Notes: generated from the letters alone by a model not told the origin. A stretch of 64,000 bases of DNA from an uncultured Mollicutes bacterium (GCA_900540365.1 UQFN01000003.1:88701-152700); one strand, 5' to 3'. Shown: positions 50,176 to 58,451, counted from the stretch's first letter. A program made the numbers and translations.

Positions 50176-50596
50176 CTTTAAGTAAGTCCTCAGCATTTTT
50201 TTCAAATTCATCTTCATTTTCTAGAATATAGTTTGCATATTGTTCACGAGACCATATTTCTAAATGATCTAAGACTCCTAGAATTACAACTTCTTTTGTA
50301 ATTCCATACTTCTTGATAGTCTTAAGAGGAATTTGGAGGCGTCCTTGCTTATCGATATTTAATTCGTCTACTGATCCTAAAAGAACTCTTTGATGTAAAC
50401 GGGCCTTTTCCTTTTCAAATGGAAGGTTTTGTAAATTTGTAATGTACTTATTAAAATCCACTTCTGTGTAAATGGATATGCAGCCATCATATCCTTTTAA
50501 AAGATAGACAGTACTTCCTAATAAACCTCTAAATTTAGCAGGAATCACGAGTCTATTTTTTTCATCTAATTGATACTCATAGCTACCAAAGAACAT
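50165..50596 (-). CDS. mraZ: Transcriptional regulator MraZ
   Basis: Nucleoid-associated DNA-binding regulator of the division/cell-wall cluster. At 143 aa it has the normal length, with two AbrB-like MraZ domains, each with a DxxGR-type turn: DEKNRLVIPAKFR near residue 11 and DKQGRLQIPLKTI near residue 85. It is first gene of its unit and is preceded by three direct repeats at 50597-50623 that fit the MraZ binding site, so it probably represses its own promoter. The SD coincides with the repeats (GTGGAG). Confidence 0.96.
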   Translation of the reverse strand: MFFGSYEYQLDEKNRLVIPAKFRGLLGSTVYLLKGYDGCISIYTEVDFNKYITNLQNLPFEKEKARLHQRVLLGSVDELNIDKQGRLQIPLKTIKKYGITKEVVILGVLDHLEIWSREQYANYILENEDEFEKNAEDLLKDEE

Positions 50597-50623
50597 TCCA
50601 CTTCACTCCACTTTGTTCCACTT
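50597..50623 (-). promoter_or_regulatory. MraZ-box operator: three direct repeats
   Basis: On the minus strand AAGTGGA occurs three times with exact 10-bp spacing (50617-50623, 50607-50613, 50597-50603), immediately before the mraZ ATG. This matches the AAAGTGG-type repeats described for MraZ in Mollicutes. The repeats also supply the SD, so bound MraZ would cover the leader DNA. Confidence 0.88.
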
Positions 50624-50631
50624 GTATTTTA

Positions 50632-50660
50632 ATTATATGATTAAACTATTTTATTTACAA
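50632..50660 (-). promoter_or_regulatory. Promoter of mraZ-rsmH
   Basis: Minus strand -35 TTGTAA (50655-50660), 17-bp spacer, -10 TATAAT (50632-50637). Predicted start is near 50625, at the edge of the MraZ repeats. Confidence 0.75.
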
Positions 50661-50694
50661 TAAAGAAATTAATTTTTTTAAAATTTTTTTATAT

Positions 50695-50725
50695 AAAAAA
50701 ACTAGTCGCTTTTAACGACTAGTTT
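50695..50725 (-). terminator. Terminator after the 76-aa gene
   Basis: Ten-bp stem AAACTAGTCG/CGACTAGTTT (50699-50708 and 50716-50725), 7-nt loop, followed on the minus strand by T-rich sequence. Confidence 0.88.
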
Positions 50726-50778
50726 CTCTATTGATGTTTTATAAATTAACTAATTATTTACTAATTTTATACTAAAAA

Positions 50779-51009
50779 TTATCTTTTCTTGGAATTTAAG
50801 CTTAAATCATTTAAAACAGTGTTTACGCTTAAGAAAAAATCTAAATCAATCTCTTCTCCACAAGCTAAATTCACTGAAAGAGGTTTTTCAAAGTTCTCTT
50901 CGATATATTTAATTAAACTTTTAACATTATTACTTGTTACTTCTTTAATTCCGTTTCGAGGATAAACATACTTAGCTACAAAATTTTTAGTTAATTCTTG
51001 TAGCTCCAT
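50779..51009 (-). CDS. Hypothetical 76-aa soluble protein
   Basis: I do not recognise this protein. It has no membrane segment or signal peptide; it appears helical with one Cys (NLACGEEIDLDFF) and ends in basic NSKKR. The ATG at 51009 has AGAGGAA upstream. It starts 1 base after the glycyl-radical-like gene and ends before a strong terminator, so the two form a compact two-gene unit and may act together. Confidence 0.75.
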   Translation of the reverse strand: MELQELTKNFVAKYVYPRNGIKEVTSNNVKSLIKYIEENFEKPLSVNLACGEEIDLDFFLSVNTVLNDLSLNSKKR

Positions 51010-51010
51010 A

Positions 51011-51286
51011 TTATAATTCCTCTTTTGTCATATGTTTAACACGGTCACGTTCTTCTGCACGTTTTCCATCATTAAATCTATCAAGTGTACCAACTAAATA
51101 ACCAGTAATTCTTCTTATTCTTTCAAAAGGAACAGTATTAAAGTGATATGTTAAATTAGCAAAATCACCATCAAGATCTACATCTAATTCAACTAATTCT
51201 CTTCCATCAGTATGTGCACTAGCATATTCCCAATATGCTTTCTTTTCGTTTTCAGATAAACTTCCATTAGAAACAACTACATTCAT
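51011..51286 (-). CDS. Free-standing NrdD C-terminal-like protein with glycyl-radical-type motif
   Basis: 91 aa. The C-terminal half, RRITGYLVGTLDRFND followed by KRAEERDRVKH, resembles the glycyl-radical end of anaerobic ribonucleotide reductase (RxxGY, here Arg59-Gly62-Tyr63). The rest of NrdD is missing: there are no active-site cysteines and no ATP-cone. Short proteins of this type are often annotated as anaerobic ribonucleoside-triphosphate reductase in Firmicutes. It might be a regulatory or spare radical domain, as GrcA is for pyruvate formate-lyase, but that is inference. SD AAAGGAG is strong. No nrdD or nrdG is in the window. Confidence 0.65.
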   Translation of the reverse strand: MNVVVSNGSLSENEKKAYWEYASAHTDGRELVELDVDLDGDFANLTYHFNTVPFERIRRITGYLVGTLDRFNDGKRAEERDRVKHMTKEEL

Positions 51287-51382
51287 AAAACTTCTCCTTT
51301 CTTTAACTTCACTTTAATATAAATCAAGTCAAATACTTTTTTTTAAATATTTTAATAAATGAGTTGTTTACACCCCTATTAG

Positions 51383-51401
51383 TCGATATCTAGTATATCG
51401 A
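51383..51401. promoter_or_regulatory. 19-bp palindrome between DUF177 gene and NrdD-like gene
   Basis: TCGATAT and ATATCGA flank CTAGT, a perfect 7-bp inverted repeat starting 1 base after the DUF177 stop. No T-run follows on the minus strand, so it is not a standard terminator. It could be an operator for the downstream pair or an mRNA 3' stabiliser. Confidence 0.4.
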
Positions 51402-51402
51402 A

Positions 51403-51885
51403 TTATAAATCTAAATCTTTTAATATATCAAATGGTGAAGATGTTACTTCATTTTCAGCTCTTAAATCTTCTTCTTTAATTACTCGATATCCTTCTCCTT
51501 TAATTTCTTTTTCATCATCAGCATGAATTTTTAAAGGAATTGAAGTTAAAGCTAAAGAAAAAATAATATTATATAAATCAATTTCATCATCGATCAAAAT
51601 TGTTTCTTCACTAGCTAAATTTTTATCATTCGTAAAATATAAAGTATCTTCTACTTTAATATCTTTAGAAAATTCTTTTAAAGAATAAGAAGATATTAAT
51701 GTTAAATTTGTAACAAATTTAATCTTAAAAATAAGGATATTATCGACTTTATTTAAATTAATAGTTCCTTTTAAACTATTAAAAGATTTAATCGTGTCAC
51801 TTTGATATTCTTTATTTAATTTATTTAAATCAAGATCTAAATCTAAAGTTCTATTTTCAATTACTTCATTAAAATTAATTTTCAT
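51403..51885 (-). CDS. DUF177 (YceD) family protein
   Basis: 160 aa. The acidic beta-rich middle and the C-terminal end SSPFDILKDLDL match the YceD/DUF177 pattern (family usual end: DPRLxxLxxL). Such proteins are normally encoded directly before rpmF (L32) and take part in 23S rRNA or 50S maturation. Here rpmF is absent: the next gene is the NrdD-like one, 117 bases on. Its ATG overlaps the pheT stop as TAATG, so translation is coupled to pheT. The cysteines found in many homologues are absent. Confidence 0.75.
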   Translation of the reverse strand: MKINFNEVIENRTLDLDLDLNKLNKEYQSDTIKSFNSLKGTINLNKVDNILIFKIKFVTNLTLISSYSLKEFSKDIKVEDTLYFTNDKNLASEETILIDDEIDLYNIIFSLALTSIPLKIHADDEKEIKGEGYRVIKEEDLRAENEVTSSPFDILKDLDL

Positions 51886-54272
51886 TAGCTTCTTAATTCT
51901 CCTTTAATTTTATTTACAATAACATCTTTTACTTTAGCATCAATTTGATTAATTTCTTCATTAGTAAAAGTATTATCTAATTTTTCTAAAGTAATACTTA
52001 AAGCAATTGAAACCTTGCCTTCTTTAATATTACTTCCTTTATATAAATCAAATAATTCAATGTTTTTAATATAATTACTTGCTTTTTTAAGTTCTTTAAC
52101 AATATTTTGATAAGCAACATTTTCATCAACAAGAAGAGCATAATCCCTACTAACAAGAGGATATTTACTATATTCAACTGATTTATTATTACTTGTTTTA
52201 GTATTAAATAATTTAGTTAAATTAAGTTCTAATAAACATAAACTATCTTTATTAAAGTTAAAATGTTCCTTAATTTTTGGATGAACTTCTCCTAAAACTC
52301 CTATTAATTTATTGTCTAGATAAACTTTTAAGGAACGATATGGATGAAATTCTTTTGAATCACTTAAAGTTTCAAATTTAATACGTGAAGTTGAAACATT
52401 AAATAAATTAAAGATTGCAAGTAAAATACCTTTTAAATCTAAAACATCATATTTTTTGCTTTGATATAAATCTAAACCATATTTTTCTCCACTTAAACTA
52501 ATCGCAAGATGAGTTTCATGATTATTTTTAGATTCACATTTACTAATTTCAAATAAACCAAAATTACGATTTAGGTGTGATAAATTATATTCAGTAACAT
52601 TTAACATGCTACTTAATAAATTTCTTCTTACATACTTATGATCTTCAGTTAAAGGATTAAGTATTTTATAAGCTTCATCATTATTCAAATAATTAAATTT
52701 ATTATTATCTATTTCATTTAAAAGGGTATAAGTTAATACTTCATTTAAGCCAATATTTAATAAATATTCTTTTAAAACATTAACTTTTTCTTGTTCAAGT
52801 GAACGTCCACCAATTGTTGTTTCCATTACTGGTAAAGATTCTTTAATGTAACTAAAACCTTTATAACGAATTATTTCTTCACTAATATCAGCTTTTGTTT
52901 CAACATCAATTCTAAAACTTGGAGGTGTAACTTTAAAATTGTTATTATCAATGTTTTCAACTTTAAAATATAACTTGTTTAATACTTCTTTTATTTCTTC
53001 AAAACTAAAATTAGTTGCTAAACGTTTATTAATATAATCAACACTACAATCTAACGTAAGAAGTTTTCGTTCATCTACATTATAGATAGCACTACTATAA
53101 AGTTCTTTGACTCCAATAATTTCCTTAAATAAATGATTTGCTAAATTAATTACATTTGTAACATTTAACGTATCGATACCTTTAACATATCTTAAACTTG
53201 AATCACTACTTAAACCAAGTCGAGCAGATGTTTTTCTAACATTAGCTCCATAAAATGAAGCTACTTCTAAAATAATATTTTTACTATTTTCATCGACTTC
53301 AACGTTTTTTAGTCCCATAATTCCACCAATACAAACAGGAGTATCTTTAGAAGTAACTACTAAATCATTTGCTAAAAGATGATAAGTTTTATCATCAAGA
53401 GCAACTACATCTATATCAAAATTATCTTTAACAATTAATTCATTAGCAGGTAATTTATCTAAGTCATACATGTGTACAGGTTGACCTGTTAATAACATAA
53501 TATAGTTACCAACATCAACAACATTATTAATGCTTCTTATTCCTTCACTACGTAAAAATTCTTTTAGCCAGCGTGGCGATTCTTTAACAGTAATATTTTT
53601 AAATGATGTTCCAGTAAAAACTTTACATTTACTAGTTGTACTTCCAACTTTAAAATCGATTGGACAATCGATTTTATCGTTGTAGGTAGGAATATTTACT
53701 TTACGATTAAATAATGCTCCAATTTCTCTACTAATATTATAAATTGCTAAACAATCACTACGATTAGCAAGTAATTTTAAATTTAAAATAACATCATCAA
53801 GTCCTAAATAACTTAAAACGTTAGTATCACCAACTTTAGCATCACTAGGAAGTTCTTCAATACCGTTAATTTGTTCTAAAGTTAAATATTTATCTTCAAC
53901 CCCTAATTCTTTTAAAGAACATAACATTCCTTTACTAGGTTCTCCTCTAATAATGCTTTCTTTGATTTCTCCACCTGGTAATTTACTTCCAACTTTAGCA
54001 ACAATTACTTTTAAACCTTTTCTACAATTTGGAGCACCACAAACAATATCTAAAATTTCATCTTTAATATCTACTTTACATAAATGTAAATGATCACTAC
54101 TTGGATGATTTATACAGCTTAAAACTTCTCCAATAACTAAATTAGTAGCATTTGATAAATATTTAATTTCTTCAACTTCAATTCCAGCATCAGTTAATTT
54201 ATTAGCAATTTCTTCAGGAGTTAATCCATTTAAATCAACATATTTTCCAACTTCTTTTAAACTTACTAACAT
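51885..54272 (-). CDS. pheT: Phenylalanyl-tRNA synthetase beta subunit
   Basis: Beta chain of the (alpha-beta)2 PheRS, 795 aa, normal. The N-terminal EMAP/OB tRNA-binding domain (about residues 40-150) has HPSSDHLHLCKVD and CGAPNCRKG. B3/B4 editing domains follow (CIGGIMGL, EVASFYGANVRKTSARLGLSSDSS). B5 and the catalytic-like core precede a C-terminal ferredoxin-like anticodon-binding domain (YPLVSRDYALLVDE). SD GGAGG is strong. It begins 3 bases after pheS. Confidence 0.97.
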   Translation of the reverse strand: MLVSLKEVGKYVDLNGLTPEEIANKLTDAGIEVEEIKYLSNATNLVIGEVLSCINHPSSDHLHLCKVDIKDEILDIVCGAPNCRKGLKVIVAKVGSKLPGGEIKESIIRGEPSKGMLCSLKELGVEDKYLTLEQINGIEELPSDAKVGDTNVLSYLGLDDVILNLKLLANRSDCLAIYNISREIGALFNRKVNIPTYNDKIDCPIDFKVGSTTSKCKVFTGTSFKNITVKESPRWLKEFLRSEGIRSINNVVDVGNYIMLLTGQPVHMYDLDKLPANELIVKDNFDIDVVALDDKTYHLLANDLVVTSKDTPVCIGGIMGLKNVEVDENSKNIILEVASFYGANVRKTSARLGLSSDSSLRYVKGIDTLNVTNVINLANHLFKEIIGVKELYSSAIYNVDERKLLTLDCSVDYINKRLATNFSFEEIKEVLNKLYFKVENIDNNNFKVTPPSFRIDVETKADISEEIIRYKGFSYIKESLPVMETTIGGRSLEQEKVNVLKEYLLNIGLNEVLTYTLLNEIDNNKFNYLNNDEAYKILNPLTEDHKYVRRNLLSSMLNVTEYNLSHLNRNFGLFEISKCESKNNHETHLAISLSGEKYGLDLYQSKKYDVLDLKGILLAIFNLFNVSTSRIKFETLSDSKEFHPYRSLKVYLDNKLIGVLGEVHPKIKEHFNFNKDSLCLLELNLTKLFNTKTSNNKSVEYSKYPLVSRDYALLVDENVAYQNIVKELKKASNYIKNIELFDLYKGSNIKEGKVSIALSITLEKLDNTFTNEEINQIDAKVKDVIVNKIKGELRS

Positions 54273-54275
54273 AAA

Positions 54276-55313
54276 TTAATCCTCCACCTTCTTATTAAAT
54301 TGACGTAAAAATCTTAAGTCATTTTGATAAAATTTACGAATATCGTTAATTCCATAACGGAGCATTGCTACTCTTTCAATTCCAATTCCAAAAGCAAAAC
54401 CACTATAAACTTCAGGATCATATCCGCTCATCTTTAAAACATTAGGATGAACCATTCCAGCTCCTAAAATTTCAATCCAACCACTATTTTTACAAATTGG
54501 ACAACCTTTCCCTTTACAATTAAAACAACTTACATCAACTTCAACTGAAGGTTCTGTAAATGGAAAATAACTACTTCTAAATCTTACTTTAGTATCTTTA
54601 CTAAACATCTTTTTAGCAAATAATTCGAGAGTAGATTTTAAATTACCTAAGTTAATATTTTTATCAATAACTAAGCCTTCAACTTGAGCAAATTGATGTG
54701 AATGAGTCATATCATCATCATCTCGGCGATAAGTTTTTCCTGGACAAATAATTTTAATAGGTTGTCCATTAGCTTTTTCCATTACATGAGCTTGAATTGA
54801 TGAAGTATGACTTCTTAATAAAGTTTCTTCATCAATATAAAGTGTATCTTGCATATCACGAGCTGGATGATCTTTTGGAATATTTAATAGTTCAAAAACA
54901 TAATGGTCTTTATCAACTTCTGGTCCATCTTCGATGCTATAACCCATCCCAATAAATATATCTTCAATTTCTTTAATTACTTTATAGAATGGATTTTGAT
55001 ATCCACTTAAATAATTAGTTCCTGGTAAAGTTAAATCAATTTTATCTTTTAAAAGTTCTTCATTTAATTTCTTTTCTTGAGCTAATTCTAATTTATCAAA
55101 AAATAATTTTTCTAAAGTAGCTTTAGTTTCATTAATTTTCATTCCAAGTTCTTTTCTTTCTTCATTTGTTAAATTTCTCATTTCACTCATTAAAGAAGAT
55201 AATTCACCTTTTTTTGATAAGTAATTATTTTTTAATTGAACAATTTCTTCAAGAGTTAAATCTTTAGCTAAATCTTCTTTAGCTTTTAAAATAATTTTAT
55301 TAACATCAACCAT
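54276..55313 (-). CDS. pheS: Phenylalanyl-tRNA synthetase alpha subunit
   Basis: Catalytic chain of PheRS, 345 aa. An N-terminal coiled coil (about residues 1-85) precedes the class II core with motif 2 LLRSHTSSIQAHVM, TYRRDDDDMTHSHQFAQVEG and motif 3 GFAFGIGIERVAMLRYGI. A cysteine cluster, CFNCKGKGCPICKNSGW, near residue 265 resembles a zinc knuckle and is seen in some PheS proteins. SD TTGGAGG lies before the ATG. A T-box upstream controls the pheS-pheT unit by tRNA-Phe charging. Confidence 0.97.
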   Translation of the reverse strand: MVDVNKIILKAKEDLAKDLTLEEIVQLKNNYLSKKGELSSLMSEMRNLTNEERKELGMKINETKATLEKLFFDKLELAQEKKLNEELLKDKIDLTLPGTNYLSGYQNPFYKVIKEIEDIFIGMGYSIEDGPEVDKDHYVFELLNIPKDHPARDMQDTLYIDEETLLRSHTSSIQAHVMEKANGQPIKIICPGKTYRRDDDDMTHSHQFAQVEGLVIDKNINLGNLKSTLELFAKKMFSKDTKVRFRSSYFPFTEPSVEVDVSCFNCKGKGCPICKNSGWIEILGAGMVHPNVLKMSGYDPEVYSGFAFGIGIERVAMLRYGINDIRKFYQNDLRFLRQFNKKVED

Positions 55314-55325
55314 AAATGTCCTCCA

Positions 55326-55545
55326 AAATAAAAAAGAATTAGTTTAGGAACGATTTTAATCGCGTTACCATCCTAATTCTTATTAATTTAATAAGCTCTT
55401 AATTAATTTTATTTAACGCATAAATACGACTTTCCAGTATGCTCCAAGACGAATTCATTAACTATTTATTAGGTGTTTCCACTTTTTCACCATTCCCTGT
55501 AAATAAATTAAGTTAATTACTACTTCTTTTCAACGCTTCTAAATA
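55326..55545 (-). promoter_or_regulatory. T-box riboswitch controlling pheST
   Basis: The minus-strand leader carries the antiterminator sequence AGGATGGTAACGCG (55361-55374), an upstream GGGAATGGTGAAAAAGTGG apical region, and a likely Phe specifier TTC at 55451-55453 in GAATTCGTC, followed by the usual CTTGGAGC. The competing terminator pairs GAATTAG with CTAATTC (55372-55378 region with 55336-55342) and ends in TTTTTT. No convincing promoter was found 5' of it. Confidence 0.93.
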
Positions 55546-55584
55546 ATATCATTTTTTTATAAAAAAATGAAGATTAGTTATTTT

Positions 55585-56409
55585 TTAAAGATATTTTCGA
55601 ATAGCTTCAGCTTTAGCTTTACTATATTCTTCATCAGTTAATAAACCTTCTTGACGAAGTTTTTCAAGTTCTTTAAATTTTGCATCTAACAAAGAAGACT
55701 TATCTTCGCTAACATTATTAATATAATTTTCAGTTTCATTTGTTTTAGTTACTTGTTGAAGTTGTTCTTCTTTAATATCATTTTTGAAAAATAAAATATT
55801 ATAAATTAGTAATAAAACACTAACAGCAATAAGTAATAAATAACAAATTATAATCATCCATCCATCAACGATAAGTGGAGTATAACTATACACTAATTGA
55901 GCAATAATATAAGCAATAAAAAATATTAATAAGCAAGTTATATGAATAAAATTCTTTTTTCTTGAACGAATAAAACTAGCTGCAACAATCCCAATAATAA
56001 ATGCTCCAAAACATAAAATAGCATTAAATACATCAATGTGTTCTGAAAAATTAAAATTAATAGCAAAAGTAAGAAAATGCATAGCAAAATAAAATCCAAC
56101 TAAAGTATTAATTACTTTTGCAACATTTTTATTAAAAAATAAAGTTATATTATCTTTTAAAACAAAAGATTTAATTAAATAAACAATACTAACAATTAAA
56201 CAAACAGTCCATGTTAATAAATTGAAAAAATAATTTATTAAATTATAAAAATAAACTAATGCAACTTCAGGATCATCAACTGTAGAAATTGCTCTAATTA
56301 AAGCAATTACATTATTAATTTTTAACAAATAAAATAATTCCATAAATAAAAAAGCTACAAATATAGAAATAAAACTTGAGATACTTAATATTTTTTTAAC
56401 TTGATTCAT
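55585..56409 (-). CDS. Multi-pass membrane protein with C-terminal SHOCT domain
   Basis: 274 aa. About seven hydrophobic segments fill residues 8-210. The last 35 residues, KFKELEKLRQEGLLTDEEYSKAKAEAIRKYL, are a clear SHOCT domain, a short helical oligomerisation module often at the end of membrane proteins. No catalytic motif is visible. SD AAAGGAG precedes the ATG. It stands alone between the pheS T-box and a divergent SDR gene. Function unknown. Confidence 0.82.
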   Translation of the reverse strand: MNQVKKILSISSFISIFVAFLFMELFYLLKINNVIALIRAISTVDDPEVALVYFYNLINYFFNLLTWTVCLIVSIVYLIKSFVLKDNITLFFNKNVAKVINTLVGFYFAMHFLTFAINFNFSEHIDVFNAILCFGAFIIGIVAASFIRSRKKNFIHITCLLIFFIAYIIAQLVYSYTPLIVDGWMIIICYLLLIAVSVLLLIYNILFFKNDIKEEQLQQVTKTNETENYINNVSEDKSSLLDAKFKELEKLRQEGLLTDEEYSKAKAEAIRKYL

Positions 56410-56482
56410 AATTAACTCCTTTAGACATTATAAATAAAAGTTATGTTTATTAAAACATTTTAATAAACTAGATAATATTATG

Positions 56483-56488
56483 TATAAT
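56483..56488 (+). promoter_or_regulatory. -10 hexamer directly before the SDR gene (possible leaderless start)
   Basis: TATAAT ends 6 bases before the ATG at 56495. The intervening bases are AATATT, with no SD. A clear -35 is not seen. Confidence 0.45.
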
Positions 56489-56494
56489 AATATT

Positions 56495-57526
56495 ATGATT
56501 ACTTACTATGTTAGTGGTGCAAGTGGACATTTAGGACATAATGTTATTTATGAAATAAAATCTTATCATCAAAAACATTTAAATGAAGATTATCAAATTG
56601 TTGTTTTTTCTTTAATAAATGATAAATATTTAGATTTTGGTGAAGATTTAAATAAAAAAATAACTATTGTTTATGGAAATATTTTAAATAAAGATGATTG
56701 TTTAAAATTTTTATCTACCTCAAAAGGAGATAAAAATTTTCTAATTCATTTAGCAGGATTAATCTCAATTTATAAAAAGAAAGACGATAAAGTATATAAC
56801 GTTAATATTAATGGTACTAAAAACTTATTAGATGCAAGTTTATTAAATAAAATTGATAAATTTATTTATATTAGTAGCGTAGATGCCATTAAAAAACCTC
56901 CTAAAAATGAACTAGTTAAAGAACCTACTACTTTTAATGAAAATGATGTTAAAGGAGTATATGGAAAATCTAAAGCGATTGCTACTAATTTAGTTTTAAG
57001 TTATAACAATTTAGGCTTAAAAACTTTAACTATTCATCCTAGTGCTTTATTTGGACCAAATGATTATTTTAAAGGACCAATTAATCGTGCCTTAAGTCAA
57101 TTTTATAACAATAAATTAAAGATAATTGTTACTGGAGCTTACGATATTGTTGATGCTAGAGATGTTGCTAAAGGTATTATAAATAGTATTTATTTAGGAA
57201 AAGAAAATAATTCATATATTTTAAGTGGGTATCATATTGAAATTAAAGATTTAATTAATTTATCTAGCAAATTATTAAATAAACCAAGTTATTTATTATG
57301 TATTCCTTCTAGTGCTGTTAAATTAGTTGCTCCTATATTAGAACTTCATACTAAAATTCATCATATTAAGCCTTTATTTACAGCTTATTCAATGGATTGT
57401 TTACATCAAAATAGTAATTATTCATATAAAAAAGCTCACGATGAATTAAATTATTCTCCCCGTGAGCTAAATGAAAGTTTACTAGATACTTTTAATTGGA
57501 TTAAAAATCAAAATTGGAAAAATTAA
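56495..57526 (+). CDS. Extended SDR: NAD(P)-dependent epimerase/3beta-HSD/DFR-like dehydrogenase
   Basis: 343 aa from the ATG at 56495 (MITYYVSGASGHLG); a second ATG at 56480 would add MYNNI. The nucleotide-binding loop is SGASGHLGHN, followed by HLAGLISIYKKKD, an ISSVDA strand with the catalytic Ser, and the YGKSKA YxxxK site, so the enzyme looks active. NVNINGTKNLLDA and IHPSALFGPNDY place it with dihydroflavonol-reductase or 3beta-hydroxysteroid-dehydrogenase-like SDRs. Substrate unknown. It has no SD. Its stop overlaps the convergent flavodoxin-ferredoxin gene by 4 bases. Confidence 0.85.
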   Translation: MITYYVSGASGHLGHNVIYEIKSYHQKHLNEDYQIVVFSLINDKYLDFGEDLNKKITIVYGNILNKDDCLKFLSTSKGDKNFLIHLAGLISIYKKKDDKVYNVNINGTKNLLDASLLNKIDKFIYISSVDAIKKPPKNELVKEPTTFNENDVKGVYGKSKAIATNLVLSYNNLGLKTLTIHPSALFGPNDYFKGPINRALSQFYNNKLKIIVTGAYDIVDARDVAKGIINSIYLGKENNSYILSGYHIEIKDLINLSSKLLNKPSYLLCIPSSAVKLVAPILELHTKIHHIKPLFTAYSMDCLHQNSNYSYKKAHDELNYSPRELNESLLDTFNWIKNQNWKN

Positions 57527-58449
57527 AGTATTTCATCTTTTAAAAATACATTTGGAATTTCTATATTATATTTTTTAAGTAGCTCATTTTGATTACGATA
57601 ATATTTTTTAAATAATTTAAAGTATCCTTTTGTATTTTTATTAATATAATTACCTTTATTTTCTTTATCGTTAACTAACTTTGGATAATTAAAAGCCCCA
57701 TTGACTCTCCATAAATTTAAAAATCCAAATCTAAAGGCATCTGTTGGACAATCATGAACACATTTTGTACATATACAACAAGATGATTTAATTTTAATCT
57801 TGTCATTTTTATCAATGTATAAACTTTTAGTTGGACATTCTTTAATACATTTATAACATTTAATACACTTCTTTTTATCAACATAAGTTAATTTTGAATT
57901 AATAGGTCCAGCAATCCATTCAATTCTAAATATAAAAGAAATAAATCGATAAAATGGGTTATAACTAACTTTTCTATATTCTTTATTATTTAATGTTAAA
58001 GCAGTAACTAAAGTTAATTTTTCTAAATACAAATACATTTCTTTTTTAATTGAATCATTATAATTAAACATGATGTTATAAGGCATTAAGAAATGTTTTT
58101 CATAAACTAAGTTAAAACCCTTCTTTTTTAATTTAGAATTTAAAGTTGCCGAAGATGCACTATTTAATGCAAATGGTTCTCCGCTAACTTTATAAATAAA
58201 ATAATCAATTTTTTTATTTACTTTTAATGAAGTTAAAAATTTAAAAAATGGTTTTGGTAAATTAAAAGCATGTATTGGATATCCAATTCCAATTAAATCA
58301 AACTCATTAAGATTATAATTAAAATGTCTTCTAGCATTATATAAATAATGCTCAACTTGATGATTTAAACCTTCAAGATGTTTTTTTAAAAATTCACCGC
58401 AAATAAAAGTATTATTAGTTCCACTAAAAGTAATTAATAATATTTTCAT
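57523..58449 (-). CDS. EFR1-like flavodoxin-ferredoxin fusion protein
   Basis: 308 aa. The N-terminal flavodoxin-like fold begins MKILLITFSGTNNTF, the phosphate-binding loop, with GIGYPIHAFNLPKP further on. Two [4Fe-4S] ferredoxin motifs lie near residues 196-240: CIKCYKCIKECP and CCICTKCVHDCP, each with CxxCxxCxxxCP. It should carry electrons between flavin and iron-sulfur centres in an anaerobe. Partner unknown. The start has no clear SD and lies 2 bases after the upstream SDR gene, so the two form an operon. Confidence 0.88.
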   Translation of the reverse strand: MKILLITFSGTNNTFICGEFLKKHLEGLNHQVEHYLYNARRHFNYNLNEFDLIGIGYPIHAFNLPKPFFKFLTSLKVNKKIDYFIYKVSGEPFALNSASSATLNSKLKKKGFNLVYEKHFLMPYNIMFNYNDSIKKEMYLYLEKLTLVTALTLNNKEYRKVSYNPFYRFISFIFRIEWIAGPINSKLTYVDKKKCIKCYKCIKECPTKSLYIDKNDKIKIKSSCCICTKCVHDCPTDAFRFGFLNLWRVNGAFNYPKLVNDKENKGNYINKNTKGYFKLFKKYYRNQNELLKKYNIEIPNVFLKDEIL

Positions 58450-58451
58450 AA

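Noticed and set aside
49234..50217. Longer rsmH starting at ATG 50217
   Set aside because: The extra 14 residues would be encoded wholly inside mraZ and do not align with RsmH homologues.
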